Assembly (NCBI RefSeq): GCF_027667425.1
Contig: NZ_JAQEGR010000014.1
Span: 38,534 to 102,533, forward strand
DNA from: Fusicatenibacter saccharivorans
GTDB taxonomy: Bacteria > Bacillota > Clostridia > Lachnospirales > Lachnospiraceae
Length of the DNA stretch: 64,000 nt
Direction of reading: 5' to 3'
The notes under the pieces are model-generated. The model was given only the letters and a program-made list of their open reading frames with translations. It had not been told where the DNA came from and made no database searches. Below, one piece after another: positions 33,476 through 42,002 of the stretch. The translations under genes and the position numbers were made by a program. The stretch's first letter is position 1. Each line of letters begins with the position of its first letter.

Positions 33476-33821
33476 TTACGCACATTTTTATTCACAGCTA
33501 TTTTCCTGTATTTTCGCCTGTTTTCAGAGTTATCCACATTATCCACAATTTTATACACATTTTTACGATCCACACAATGTGGATTTCCTGTGTATAACTT
33601 TGTTTACATAACGATATCACCAGAAAGTCCTATACTTCCCTGTTTTCCTCCATTTTTCAACATTTTTGGTAGATGATAATATTTCACAAAACGGATTTCT
33701 CCACATTATCCACATTGTCCACAGTCCTTTTTCATCCACCGTGCCTTTTTCCCGGAATGTTTTTTCCGCAAAACACCTATTCACTTGTCGAAAATACTGT
33801 GTTATACTTGATTGTGTATGA
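33476..33821. promoter_or_regulatory. DnaA-box cluster in front of dnaD
   Basis: Exact TTATNCACA boxes lie at 33488-33496, 33530-33538, 33539-33547, 33551-33559, 33706-33714 (plus) and 33589-33597 (minus). One-mismatch boxes lie at 33476-33484, 33697-33705, 33715-33723 (plus) and 33813-33821 (minus). Some abut head to tail in a 9-base register: a pair at 33530-33547 and a trio at 33697-33723. The last box sits just after the likely -10 TATACT (33803-33808) of the dnaD operon. No gene is present between 33369 and 33898. Confidence 0.8.
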
Positions 33822-33898
33822 GAAGGCAAGACGTATAATAAAAAACAGATCGCTAAAAGTAAAAATCTGCCGCACGATAAGAACAGGATGGTGTAATT

Positions 33899-35068
33899 TT
33901 GAGTATGCTGACATTAAACAATGACTGCCTGGCCAGTGTGACTGCTGTGCCGGATCTTTTTCTGGAACAATATATGCCCGCAGCCAACGGAGAATTTGTA
34001 AAAGTGTACCTTTATCTGCTGAAGCTGGTCAAAGACCATCAGCAGGATTCCACTCTGTCATCGATGGCAGATTTTTTTTCCTGCACGGAAAACGATATCG
34101 TCCGGGCGCTGAAATACTGGGAGAAGCAGGGACTCCTCTCGCTCTCCTACACCGCCGGGGAAAGCGTTCCGACCGGAATCGCCTTTCTGCCGCTTGTCCG
34201 GAAGGAAGAAAGCGGAATCCTTCCAACACCGGAATCCTCGATTTCCGGCCCGATTGCGGCTGCACCGGCTGTTTCTGCTGTATCCGTTGAAATCCCGCAG
34301 ACGGAACAGACCCCGGCTCCATCACCACAGCCGGCCGTTTCTGCCCCATCTGCCTCTTCTCCGGCAGATGATCTTTCCAGTTCCGGTATTTCCGGACAGT
34401 CAGTAGAAAAAAAACACGCTCCCGGCAGCCGCGAAGAACTGCAGCACGTTCTTTACGTTGCGCAGACGTATTTCGGTCATCTTCTGTCGCCAACGGAAAT
34501 CGAATGCATCATGTTTTTCTATGATGATCTCCACTTTTCCGCGGATCTTCTGGAATACCTGGTGGAATACTGTGTTTCGAAGGGAAGCACCAGCATCCAC
34601 TACCTGAAAAAGGTAGGACTCGCCTGGCAGGAAAGCGGAATCCGCGATGTTGCCTCTGCCAAACAGGAGACCACGACATTCAACAAACATTACTACACAA
34701 TTTTGAAAGCATTCGGCATCCGCAACCGCGCACCGGTGGAAAAAGAAGCCGAGATGATGGACCGCTGGCTGAATACCTACGGTTTTACGATTGATCTTAT
34801 CATCGAAGCCTGTCAGCGCACCGTTTCCAAGATCGGCCAGCCGAGCTTCCAGTACGCGGAAGGCATTCTCTCCAAATGGAAGGAACAGGGCGTCCGCTCC
34901 ATGGCAGACGTCGAACAGCGCGATGCGGAGCACCAGAAAAGGAAGAAAACCGCTTCTGATCAGAATGCGGCACGAAAAACCGCTCCTGCTGCTTCAAGTA
35001 ACCGCTTCAACAATTTCCATCAGAGAGAATACGACTACCAGAAGTTAGAAGAACAGCTTCTGAAATAA
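33899..35068 (+). CDS. DnaD-domain replication protein
   Basis: A 389-residue primosomal protein. Residues about 1-100 form a winged-helix DnaD N-domain (MADFFSCTENDIVRALKYWEKQGLL). A Pro/Ala/Ser-rich linker (about 105-180) follows. Two DnaD C-terminal repeats come next, YLVEYCVSKGSTSIHYLKKVGLAW and a second with QPSFQYAEGILSKW; the YxxxIL...W signature is present. Residues 340-389 are basic. In Firmicutes DnaD/DnaB proteins prepare DnaA-opened DNA for helicase loading. Start is TTG at 33899 with AGGATGG upstream. The neighbour gene encodes the loader ATPase. Confidence 0.88.
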   Translation: MSMLTLNNDCLASVTAVPDLFLEQYMPAANGEFVKVYLYLLKLVKDHQQDSTLSSMADFFSCTENDIVRALKYWEKQGLLSLSYTAGESVPTGIAFLPLVRKEESGILPTPESSISGPIAAAPAVSAVSVEIPQTEQTPAPSPQPAVSAPSASSPADDLSSSGISGQSVEKKHAPGSREELQHVLYVAQTYFGHLLSPTEIECIMFFYDDLHFSADLLEYLVEYCVSKGSTSIHYLKKVGLAWQESGIRDVASAKQETTTFNKHYYTILKAFGIRNRAPVEKEAEMMDRWLNTYGFTIDLIIEACQRTVSKIGQPSFQYAEGILSKWKEQGVRSMADVEQRDAEHQKRKKTASDQNAARKTAPAASSNRFNNFHQREYDYQKLEEQLLK

Positions 35069-35089
35069 CGCCCGGAGGACGAAACAACT

Positions 35090-36088
35090 ATGGCACTGAC
35101 AAACCCGCAATACGATGCGATTATGCGCATGTACAACGAACGGCAGCTCCGCCACCAGAGAGAACAGCAGGAGCACATCCGCATTGCTTATGAAAAGATT
35201 CCGCGCCTTGCGGAAATCGACGCCGAGATTGCATCCCTCTCGGTCCGGAAAGCAAAAGCGATGCTGAACGGAGACGCTTCCATGGATCTCGACCTGAATG
35301 CTGCCATCCGTGACCGTTCCCAGGAACGCGCGGCGCTCCTTTCCATGCACGGCTACCCGGCAGACTATCTCGAGCTGACGTATGACTGCCCGCTCTGCCG
35401 CGACACCGGCTACATCAACGGCACGCAGAAATGCGCCTGCTTCAAAAAAGCTGCCGTCGATCTTCTGTACCGGCAGTCCAACGTGGAGGAGCTTCTGAAA
35501 GCCGAAAATTTCAGCCAGTTCTCTCTGGATTACTACTCGGACAGCCTGACCAGTACCGGAACACCGCTCACTTCCCGCGAGGCCGCTGCTGCCGCGCTCG
35601 AAAAAAGCCAGGCGTTCGTCCGCAATTTCGGCTCGTCGTTTGAAAATCTCTTCTTTTACGGCGACACCGGTGTCGGAAAAACGTTTCTTTCGCACTGTAT
35701 TGCCCGCGAGCTGATCGAGCAGTCGTTCTGTGTGATTTATTTTACTGCATTTGATCTGTTTGACCTGTTTGCACGCTACACCTTTTCCAGTTCAGAAGAA
35801 GCAAAAGACGCTCACGCCAATATCTTTGACTGCGATCTTCTGATCATCGATGATTTAGGTACGGAACTGACCAACAGCTTCGTCTCTTCCCAGCTCTTTC
35901 TCTGCATCAACGAACGCATCCTGCGGAAGAAATCGACGATCATCTCCACGAACCTGCCCCTTGACCGCTTCATGGAGACGTACTCGGAACGTACCTTTTC
36001 ACGAATTTCAAGTAACTACACCATCATTAAACTTTTTGGAAACGATATTCGGATCCAGAAAAAACTTTTGGGAGGAACCAAAGCATGA
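35090..36088 (+). CDS. DnaC/DnaI-like helicase loader ATPase
   Basis: A 332-residue AAA+ protein. The N-terminal part has a zinc-knuckle CPLCRDTGYINGTQKCACF, as in Bacillus DnaI. The ATPase core has Walker A YGDTGVGKTF, Walker B LLIIDDLGTE, sensor ISTNLPLDRF and arginine finger region ERTFSRI. It delivers the replicative helicase to single-stranded DNA. It lies 21 bases after the DnaD gene and overlaps prs by 4 bases, forming a three-gene operon. Confidence 0.9.
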   Translation: MALTNPQYDAIMRMYNERQLRHQREQQEHIRIAYEKIPRLAEIDAEIASLSVRKAKAMLNGDASMDLDLNAAIRDRSQERAALLSMHGYPADYLELTYDCPLCRDTGYINGTQKCACFKKAAVDLLYRQSNVEELLKAENFSQFSLDYYSDSLTSTGTPLTSREAAAAALEKSQAFVRNFGSSFENLFFYGDTGVGKTFLSHCIARELIEQSFCVIYFTAFDLFDLFARYTFSSSEEAKDAHANIFDCDLLIIDDLGTELTNSFVSSQLFLCINERILRKKSTIISTNLPLDRFMETYSERTFSRISSNYTIIKLFGNDIRIQKKLLGGTKA

Positions 36089-37275
36089 GTAAGGGAACTG
36101 AAGGACATTTTGACACACTGCCAATCGGAAGACTGGGACTGATCCCGCTGAACAGCAGCGCCGCACTTGGAAAAAAGGTCGACGATTATCTGGTCAGCTG
36201 GAGAAAGGGACGCGGCAATGAATTTGCGGAAAAATATGTCGCTGCCTATGAAGGATATGAGCGTGACAGCTACATTATCCAGTCTCAGGTTCCGCGTTTC
36301 GGTTCAGGCGAGGCAAAGGGTATCATCAACGAATCTGTCCGCGGTGACGATATCTACATTCTGCTCGATGTCTGCAACTACAGCCTGACCTATTCTCTGT
36401 GCGGCTACACCAACCACATGTCTCCGGACGACCACTTCCAGGATCTGAAGCGTGTCATCGCAGCCATCGGTGGAAAAGCCCGCAGAATCAATGTCATTAT
36501 GCCATTCCTGTATGAGAGCCGCCAGCACAAGAGATCTGGAAGAGAGTCTCTCGACTGCGCACTTGGTCTGCAGGAGCTGACTGCTATGGGCGTAGAAAAC
36601 ATCATCACCTTCGACGCTCACGACCCGCGTGTCCAGAACGCGATTCCGCTGCATGGATTTGAAACCATCCAGCCGGCTTACCAGTTCATCAAAAACATCC
36701 TGCGCAATGCACCGGATATGAAGCTCGACAAGGATCATCTGATGGTCATCAGCCCGGATGAGGGCGGTATGGGCCGTGCGATCTACATGGCAAACAACCT
36801 CGGTGTTGACATGGGTATGTTCTACAAACGCCGCGACTACTCTACCATCATTGATGGACGCAACCCGATCGTTGCCCATGAGTTTCTCGGTGCTGATGTC
36901 AAAGGTAAGGATATGATCATCATCGACGATATGATCTCCTCCGGCGAGAGTATGCTGGAAGTTGCCAAACTCTTAAAGGATCGTGAGGCACGCAACATCT
37001 ACATGTGCTCGACCTTCGGACTGTTCACCAGCGGACTGGAGAAATTCGACAAGGCTTATGAGGAAGGACTCTTCACAAAAGTTCTGACCACCAACGTCGT
37101 ATACCAGACACCGGAGCTTCTCTCCCGCGAATATTACATCAGCTGCGACCTGAGCAAATATATCGCTCTCATCATCGACAAGCTGAATCACGACGCCTCC
37201 ATCAGCGGACTGCTGGATCCGGCGGATCGTATTCAGAAAGTCATCCGCAAATTTAAAAACCGCGAGAAGATCTGA
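36085..37275 (+). CDS. prs: ribose-phosphate pyrophosphokinase (long form)
   Basis: A 396-residue enzyme making PRPP from ribose-5-phosphate and ATP. The PRPP loop is MIIIDDMISSGESM, the catalytic flexible-loop region includes PFLYESRQHKRSGRES, and DAHDPRVQNAIP holds the metal His and Asp. It is about 80 residues longer than the usual 315, with insertions and an extended C-terminus, a type common in Lachnospiraceae. Start overlaps the loader gene (ATGA). Linking PRPP supply to replication genes may be historical: in other Clostridia prs follows spoVG-glmU. Confidence 0.9.
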   Translation: MSKGTEGHFDTLPIGRLGLIPLNSSAALGKKVDDYLVSWRKGRGNEFAEKYVAAYEGYERDSYIIQSQVPRFGSGEAKGIINESVRGDDIYILLDVCNYSLTYSLCGYTNHMSPDDHFQDLKRVIAAIGGKARRINVIMPFLYESRQHKRSGRESLDCALGLQELTAMGVENIITFDAHDPRVQNAIPLHGFETIQPAYQFIKNILRNAPDMKLDKDHLMVISPDEGGMGRAIYMANNLGVDMGMFYKRRDYSTIIDGRNPIVAHEFLGADVKGKDMIIIDDMISSGESMLEVAKLLKDREARNIYMCSTFGLFTSGLEKFDKAYEEGLFTKVLTTNVVYQTPELLSREYYISCDLSKYIALIIDKLNHDASISGLLDPADRIQKVIRKFKNREKI

Positions 37276-37300
37276 TCTTTTCTGTGAATATCTCACAAAT

Positions 37301-37337
37301 GCCGAAGCCGTTACGAAAACGGTTTCGGCGTTTTTTT
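37301..37337 (+). terminator. terminator of dnaD-dnaI-prs
   Basis: GCCGAAGCCGTT (37301-37312) pairs with AACGGTTTCGGC (37318-37329), with one mismatch or G-T pair, followed by GTTTTTTT. Confidence 0.9.
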
Positions 37338-37344
37338 ATATTTT

Positions 37345-37386
37345 TAGCAAATTCTTGCTAGTTTTTTCTTTTTTCGGCTGTATAAT
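37345..37386 (+). promoter_or_regulatory. promoter and operator-like palindrome of cellobiose phosphorylase
   Basis: The perfect inverted repeat TAGCAA-ATTC-TTGCTA (37345-37360) lies over the -35 region of a promoter with TATAAT at 37381-37386. This is a likely repressor or activator site; the protein is unknown. Confidence 0.5.
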
Positions 37387-37420
37387 GAAATTACATTGTA
37401 CGACGAAGGAGGTATCACAC

Positions 37421-39853
37421 ATGCAATTTGGACATTTTGATGATGCGAAAAAAGAGTATGTCATCACAAGCCCGAAGACTCCGCTTCCGTGGATCAACTA
37501 TCTGGGATCTGAGAACTTCTTTTCTCTGATTTCCAATACCTGCGGCGGATACAGCTTCTACAAGGACGCAAAACTTCTGCGTCTGACCCGTTACCGTTAT
37601 AACGATACGCCGCTCGATCAGAACGGACGCTACTACTACATCAAGGACGGCGATACCGTCTGGAACCCGGGCTGGCAGCCGACCCAGACGCCGCTCGATT
37701 CCTACGAGTGCCATCATGGCCTTGGCTACAGCCGCTTTGTTTCTTCCAAAAACTTAGTTGCCGCTGAACTGACCGCTTTTGTTCCGCTGGCAGATTCCTG
37801 CGAAGTAAACCGTCTCATGCTGACCAACAACGGCACCGAAGAAAAAACACTGACTCTGACTTCTTTTGTAGAGTTCTGCTTCTGGAACGCCGTGGACGAT
37901 ATGACCAACTTCCAGAGAAACTTCAGCATCGGCGAAGTTGAGATCCAGGGTTCTGAGATTTACCACAAAACTGAGTACCGCGAGCGCCGCAGACATTACG
38001 CTGTTTATGCAGTCAACTGCCCGATCGACGGATACGATACCGACCGCGACGCTTTCCTTGGCGCTTACCGCGGAAATGACCGCCCGGAGACCGTTCTGCG
38101 CGGCACTGCAGGCAACACCGTTGCCAGCGGATGGGGTGTGATCGGTTCCCACCACATCGACGTTACCTTAAAACCAGGCGAGTCCCGCTCCTTTATCTTC
38201 GTTCTCGGCTACTGTGAGAATGCAGCGGATGACAAATGGGAAGCTCCTGGCGTGATCAACAAAAAGCCGGCAAAAGAGATGCTCTCCCACTATCAGACCG
38301 ACGAGCAGGTTGACGCAGCACTTGCAGAGCTTGCTTCCTACTGGGAAGGCCTGCTGGCAAAATATGCGCTCTCCTGTGCAGATGAAAAACTGGGACGCAT
38401 GGTCAACATCTGGAACCAGTATCAGTGTATGGTTACCTTCAACATGTCCCGTTCCGCATCCTACTTTGAGTCTGGCACCGGCCGCGGCATGGGCTTCCGT
38501 GACTCCTGCCAGGATCTGCTCGGCTTCGTTCATCTGATCCCGGACCGCGCAAGAGAGCGTCTGCTCGATATTGCCGCTACCCAGTTTGAAGACGGAAGCG
38601 CATACCATCAGTACCAGCCACTGACGAAGAAAGGAAACATGGATATCGGAAGCGGCTTCAACGATGACCCGCTCTGGCTGATCGCCGGATGTGCCGCCTA
38701 TATCAAAGAGACCGGAGATTTCTCTATTCTCGACGAGCAGGTTGATTTCGACAACGATTCCACCAAGGCACAGCCTCTGATGGAGCACCTGAAACGTTCC
38801 TTCGACTTTACCGTAACCCATCTCGGACCGCACAAACTGCCGCTCATCGGCCGTGCAGACTGGAATGACTGTCTGAACCTGAACTGCTTCTCTGCAGAGC
38901 CGGGCGAACCGTTCCAGACGACAGGACCTTCCGAGGGACCGGTTGCTGAGTCCATTTTCATCGCCGCTATGTTCGTGAAATACGGCAAAGAGTACGCAGC
39001 CATCTGCCGCCGCAGAGGCAATGAGGAAGAAGCTGTTTACGCAGAAAAAGAAGTCGAAAAAGTTTACCAGGCAGTCCTTGATGCAGGCTGGGACGGCGAA
39101 TGGTTCCTGCGTGCTTATGATGCAGCAGGCGAAAAAGTCGGCTCCAATGAGTGTGAGGAAGGTAAGATCTACATCGAGCCGCAGGGCTTCTGTGTTCTTG
39201 CTGAAATCGGTGTCAAAGAGGGACTGGCTGAAAAAGCACTGACTTCTGTCAAAAATATTCTGGAAACCAAGTACGGTGTCGTTCTTCTGCAGCCGGCTTA
39301 CACCAAGTATTACCTGAATCTTGGTGAGGTTTCCTCCTATCCGCCGGGATACAAAGAGAATGCTGGTATCTTCTGCCACAACAACCCATGGATCTCCATC
39401 GCTGAAACCGTTGTCGGCCACGGAAACCGCGCATTTGATCTGTACCGCAAGATCTGCCCGGCTTACATTGAGGACATCAGCGAGATCCACCGCACCGAGC
39501 CGTACGTCTACTCTCAGATGATCGCCGGAAAAGACGCTGCTCACTTCGGTGAGGCAAAGAACTCCTGGCTGACCGGTACTGCCGCATGGACTTTTGTCAA
39601 TGTTTCCCAGTACATCCTCGGTATTCAGCCGGATTACGACGGACTGACCTTAAATCCGTGTATTCCGTCCAATATGGAAGAGTTCAAGATCCGCAGATAC
39701 TTCCGCGGTGCATGGTACAACATTACCTTTAAGAATCCGGATCACAAAGAGAAGGGCATTTCTTCCCTCACGGTAAACGGAACCGCAGTAGAAGGAAATC
39801 TGATTCCGCTCACCGAAGGCTGCACCGAATATGATGTTGTTGCCGTAATGTAA
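37421..39853 (+). CDS. cellobiose phosphorylase (GH94)
   Basis: An 810-residue cytosolic enzyme that splits cellobiose with phosphate into glucose and glucose-1-phosphate. The start MQFGHFDDAKKEYVITSP and long conserved blocks such as NYLGSENFFSLISNTCGGYS, WNQYQCMVTFNMSRSASYFE and FRDSCQDLLGFVH match clostridial cellobiose phosphorylases closely. The catalytic Asp is in GRADWNDCLNL near residue 485. ATG at 37421 follows GAAGGAGG. Its product glucose-1-phosphate can feed GlgC encoded nearby. Monocistronic, with terminators on both sides. Confidence 0.93.
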   Translation: MQFGHFDDAKKEYVITSPKTPLPWINYLGSENFFSLISNTCGGYSFYKDAKLLRLTRYRYNDTPLDQNGRYYYIKDGDTVWNPGWQPTQTPLDSYECHHGLGYSRFVSSKNLVAAELTAFVPLADSCEVNRLMLTNNGTEEKTLTLTSFVEFCFWNAVDDMTNFQRNFSIGEVEIQGSEIYHKTEYRERRRHYAVYAVNCPIDGYDTDRDAFLGAYRGNDRPETVLRGTAGNTVASGWGVIGSHHIDVTLKPGESRSFIFVLGYCENAADDKWEAPGVINKKPAKEMLSHYQTDEQVDAALAELASYWEGLLAKYALSCADEKLGRMVNIWNQYQCMVTFNMSRSASYFESGTGRGMGFRDSCQDLLGFVHLIPDRARERLLDIAATQFEDGSAYHQYQPLTKKGNMDIGSGFNDDPLWLIAGCAAYIKETGDFSILDEQVDFDNDSTKAQPLMEHLKRSFDFTVTHLGPHKLPLIGRADWNDCLNLNCFSAEPGEPFQTTGPSEGPVAESIFIAAMFVKYGKEYAAICRRRGNEEEAVYAEKEVEKVYQAVLDAGWDGEWFLRAYDAAGEKVGSNECEEGKIYIEPQGFCVLAEIGVKEGLAEKALTSVKNILETKYGVVLLQPAYTKYYLNLGEVSSYPPGYKENAGIFCHNNPWISIAETVVGHGNRAFDLYRKICPAYIEDISEIHRTEPYVYSQMIAGKDAAHFGEAKNSWLTGTAAWTFVNVSQYILGIQPDYDGLTLNPCIPSNMEEFKIRRYFRGAWYNITFKNPDHKEKGISSLTVNGTAVEGNLIPLTEGCTEYDVVAVM

Positions 39854-39886
39854 TTTTTCAAATTTCAAATCTCCATAAACACAAGG

Positions 39887-39923
39887 CGAGCCCCGGAAAG
39901 CACAACTGCTTTTCCGGGGCTCG
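39887..39923. terminator. shared terminator between cellobiose phosphorylase and tcdA
   Basis: CGAGCCCCGGAAA (39887-39899) pairs with TTTCCGGGGCTCG (39911-39923) between two convergent genes. A short T-rich run follows on the plus strand. Confidence 0.85.
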
Positions 39924-39942
39924 TCCCTTTTATTCTTATTTT

Positions 39943-40722
39943 TTACTGCAGCTGCCGTCTCTCTCTGACACCGGAAAGATCTTTGATGACCTCTCCCGCC
40001 AGAATCAGTCCTGCTACGGACGGCACAAACGCTACGCTGCCCGGGATATCACGCCGCTCCGTGCATTTTCTTGCAGCTCCCGGAGGACAGATACAATTTG
40101 TCCGGCAGCTGATGCTCATATCCTCAAGCGGACGGAGGGATTTTTCCTCTGAATAAACCACTTTCAGTTTCTTCACGCCGCGTTTTTTCATCTCACGACG
40201 CATGACCTTTGCCAGCGGGCACATGTTCGTTTTATAGATATCCGCCACGCGGAACTTCGTCGGGTCCAGCTTGTTTCCGGCTCCCATGCAGCTGATGACC
40301 GGCACATTGCACGCTTTGGCGCGCATGATAATCTCAATCTTCGCTGTCACCGTATCGACAGCATCCACCACGTATGAATACTTCGAAAAATCAAAATCGT
40401 CCGCATTTTCCGGCAGATAGAAGCATTTGTATACCTCTACCTCCGCTTTCGGATTGATATCCAGAATGCGTTCTTTCATTACGTCTACTTTATATTTTCC
40501 GACACTGCTTCTCGTCGCAATAATCTGACGGTTGATGTTGGTGAGGCAGACCTTATCATCGTCTACCAGCACAAAATGGCCGACACCGCTTCTTGCCAGT
40601 GCCTCCACGGTATAGCCGCCCACGCCGCCGATACCGAAAACGGCAACGGTCGCATCCGCCAGAAGATCCATGCTCTCCTGTCCGAGCAGAAGCTGTGTTC
40701 TGGAAAACTGATTTAATGCCAT
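39943..40722 (-). CDS. tcdA: tRNA threonylcarbamoyladenosine dehydratase
   Basis: A 259-residue E1-like enzyme that cyclises t6A to ct6A in tRNA using ATP. The nucleotide fold is VAVFGIGGVGGYTVEALARSG; LTNINRQIIA and DAVDTVTAK are the family ATP and metal segments; CRTNCICPPGAARKC is the cysteine-containing C-terminal part. It is the last gene of the exporter run, 45 bases after the smaller ThrE-like subunit; the functional link is unclear. Confidence 0.9.
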   Translation of the reverse strand: MALNQFSRTQLLLGQESMDLLADATVAVFGIGGVGGYTVEALARSGVGHFVLVDDDKVCLTNINRQIIATRSSVGKYKVDVMKERILDINPKAEVEVYKCFYLPENADDFDFSKYSYVVDAVDTVTAKIEIIMRAKACNVPVISCMGAGNKLDPTKFRVADIYKTNMCPLAKVMRREMKKRGVKKLKVVYSEEKSLRPLEDMSISCRTNCICPPGAARKCTERRDIPGSVAFVPSVAGLILAGEVIKDLSGVRERRQLQ

Positions 40723-40767
40723 TTGTTTTCCTTCCTCCTTGTTTATAATCTCTACTACAATAATAGG

Positions 40768-41223
40768 TTATTTGCTTTTGTCTGTCAACACCTTACGGAA
40801 CCAGCTCTGCGGAAACTCAAAAACAAAGAGAATGCCAAGCACAATCGCAACTGCATCCTTCAGTGTCAGAAATCCTCTTGCACCGGCGCGCTCCAGATCA
40901 TTGGTTACCACGTAAAAAGCAGTCCAGTAGATGCCGCTTCCCGGCACCAGCGGGAAAATACCCGCAATCAGAAATACCGTTACCGGACAGCGCTTGTACA
41001 CCGCAAAGCTGCGCGACAGAAGGATGACGAGCACCGTTGCAAAAAAGATGGACACCGGCTCTGTCGTATGCGGGAGGATCAGTTTATAGCAGATCCAGCC
41101 GCAGGCACCTGCCAGTCCGCAGTACAGGTAGTATTTCCGCGGCACCTGGAACAGCAGCGCAAACGCAATCGTTCCGACGCAGGCTGCAAAAAATTCCGCA
41201 ATTAAACGAATGGTATCACTCAT
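40768..41223 (-). CDS. ThrE_2-type threonine/serine exporter, small subunit
   Basis: A 151-residue membrane protein with four to five hydrophobic helices and the segment FLIAGIFPLVPGSGIYW, matching the C-terminal half of ThrE-like exporters (DUF3815). Its first codon overlaps the stop of the larger subunit by 4 bases. Such split pairs act together; the substrate is assumed to be Thr/Ser or a related amino acid. Confidence 0.85.
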   Translation of the reverse strand: MSDTIRLIAEFFAACVGTIAFALLFQVPRKYYLYCGLAGACGWICYKLILPHTTEPVSIFFATVLVILLSRSFAVYKRCPVTVFLIAGIFPLVPGSGIYWTAFYVVTNDLERAGARGFLTLKDAVAIVLGILFVFEFPQSWFRKVLTDKSK

Positions 41224-42002
41224 AGCTGCAGCCCTCCCGCCAGTTGATGATATCCTGTGATAATCAGTCCGACGCCGAGCGCAATACAGAATGTCACAAG
41301 CAGCGCATCGAGCATCCGCACGGAACCCGCGATGTAGTCCTGATCCGCAATATCACGGATGGCGTTCGTGAAATTGACACCGGGCACCAGCGGAATAATC
41401 GAACCGATGATGACCTTGTCCAGATGATGGCCGATCCCCGCCTGATACAGAAAAACGGCAATCAGTGTGACAAGCGCGCCGCCGGAAATATTCGTCGCAA
41501 TTTTTGACATTCTGCCGCGCAGCAGGTACAGCAGATAGAAGTACAGAACAAAGCCCGACAGAAATGCTACCATGCTGTCCACCACATCGCCGCCGAACAG
41601 AAAACAGAAGCACGCGCTTCCGACACCGGATGCAAGTACCTGGTGCCATCTTGGTTTGTCCGGCATCCGCTGAATGTCGAGCAGCCAGGCCTTCGCCTCC
41701 TTCGGCGCGTGCAGCCCCTCCTCGATTTCGCGGGAGAGCTGGTTGACTGCCGTTACCTTGTCGAGCCGCGCCGCCGACAGCGGAATGTGACGCACGCGGG
41801 CAAATTCCTGCTTTTTTCCGCTCTCAGCTGTCAGAAAAATACCACTGCTCAACACAAACGCATCGCTGGAGTCAACGCCATACGCCCGCGCAATGCGGTC
41901 GATCGTCTCCTCCACACGGAAGATTTCCGCACCGCTCGCCAGCAGGATGTCTCCCGCCAGCGATGCCACATCAAGCGCTTCTCTCGTCGATTCTGCGTTC
42001 AT
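41220..42002 (-). CDS. ThrE_1-type threonine/serine exporter, large subunit
   Basis: A 260-residue protein. The cytosolic N-terminal 110 residues carry the family stretch ASGAEIFRVEETIDRIARAYG; five membrane helices follow, with IIGSIIPLVPGVNFTNAIRD. It corresponds to DUF1212. The start ATG overlaps the MATE stop (ATGA), so three exporter genes are translationally coupled. Confidence 0.87.
   Translation of the reverse strand: MNAESTREALDVASLAGDILLASGAEIFRVEETIDRIARAYGVDSSDAFVLSSGIFLTAESGKKQEFARVRHIPLSAARLDKVTAVNQLSREIEEGLHAPKEAKAWLLDIQRMPDKPRWHQVLASGVGSACFCFLFGGDVVDSMVAFLSGFVLYFYLLYLLRGRMSKIATNISGGALVTLIAVFLYQAGIGHHLDKVIIGSIIPLVPGVNFTNAIRDIADQDYIAGSVRMLDALLVTFCIALGVGLIITGYHQLAGGLQL

Noticed and set aside
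33476..33821. Chromosomal origin oriC
   Set aside because: Box density fits, but dnaA and dnaN are absent and the cluster directly controls the dnaD promoter; kept only as a DnaA-box cluster.
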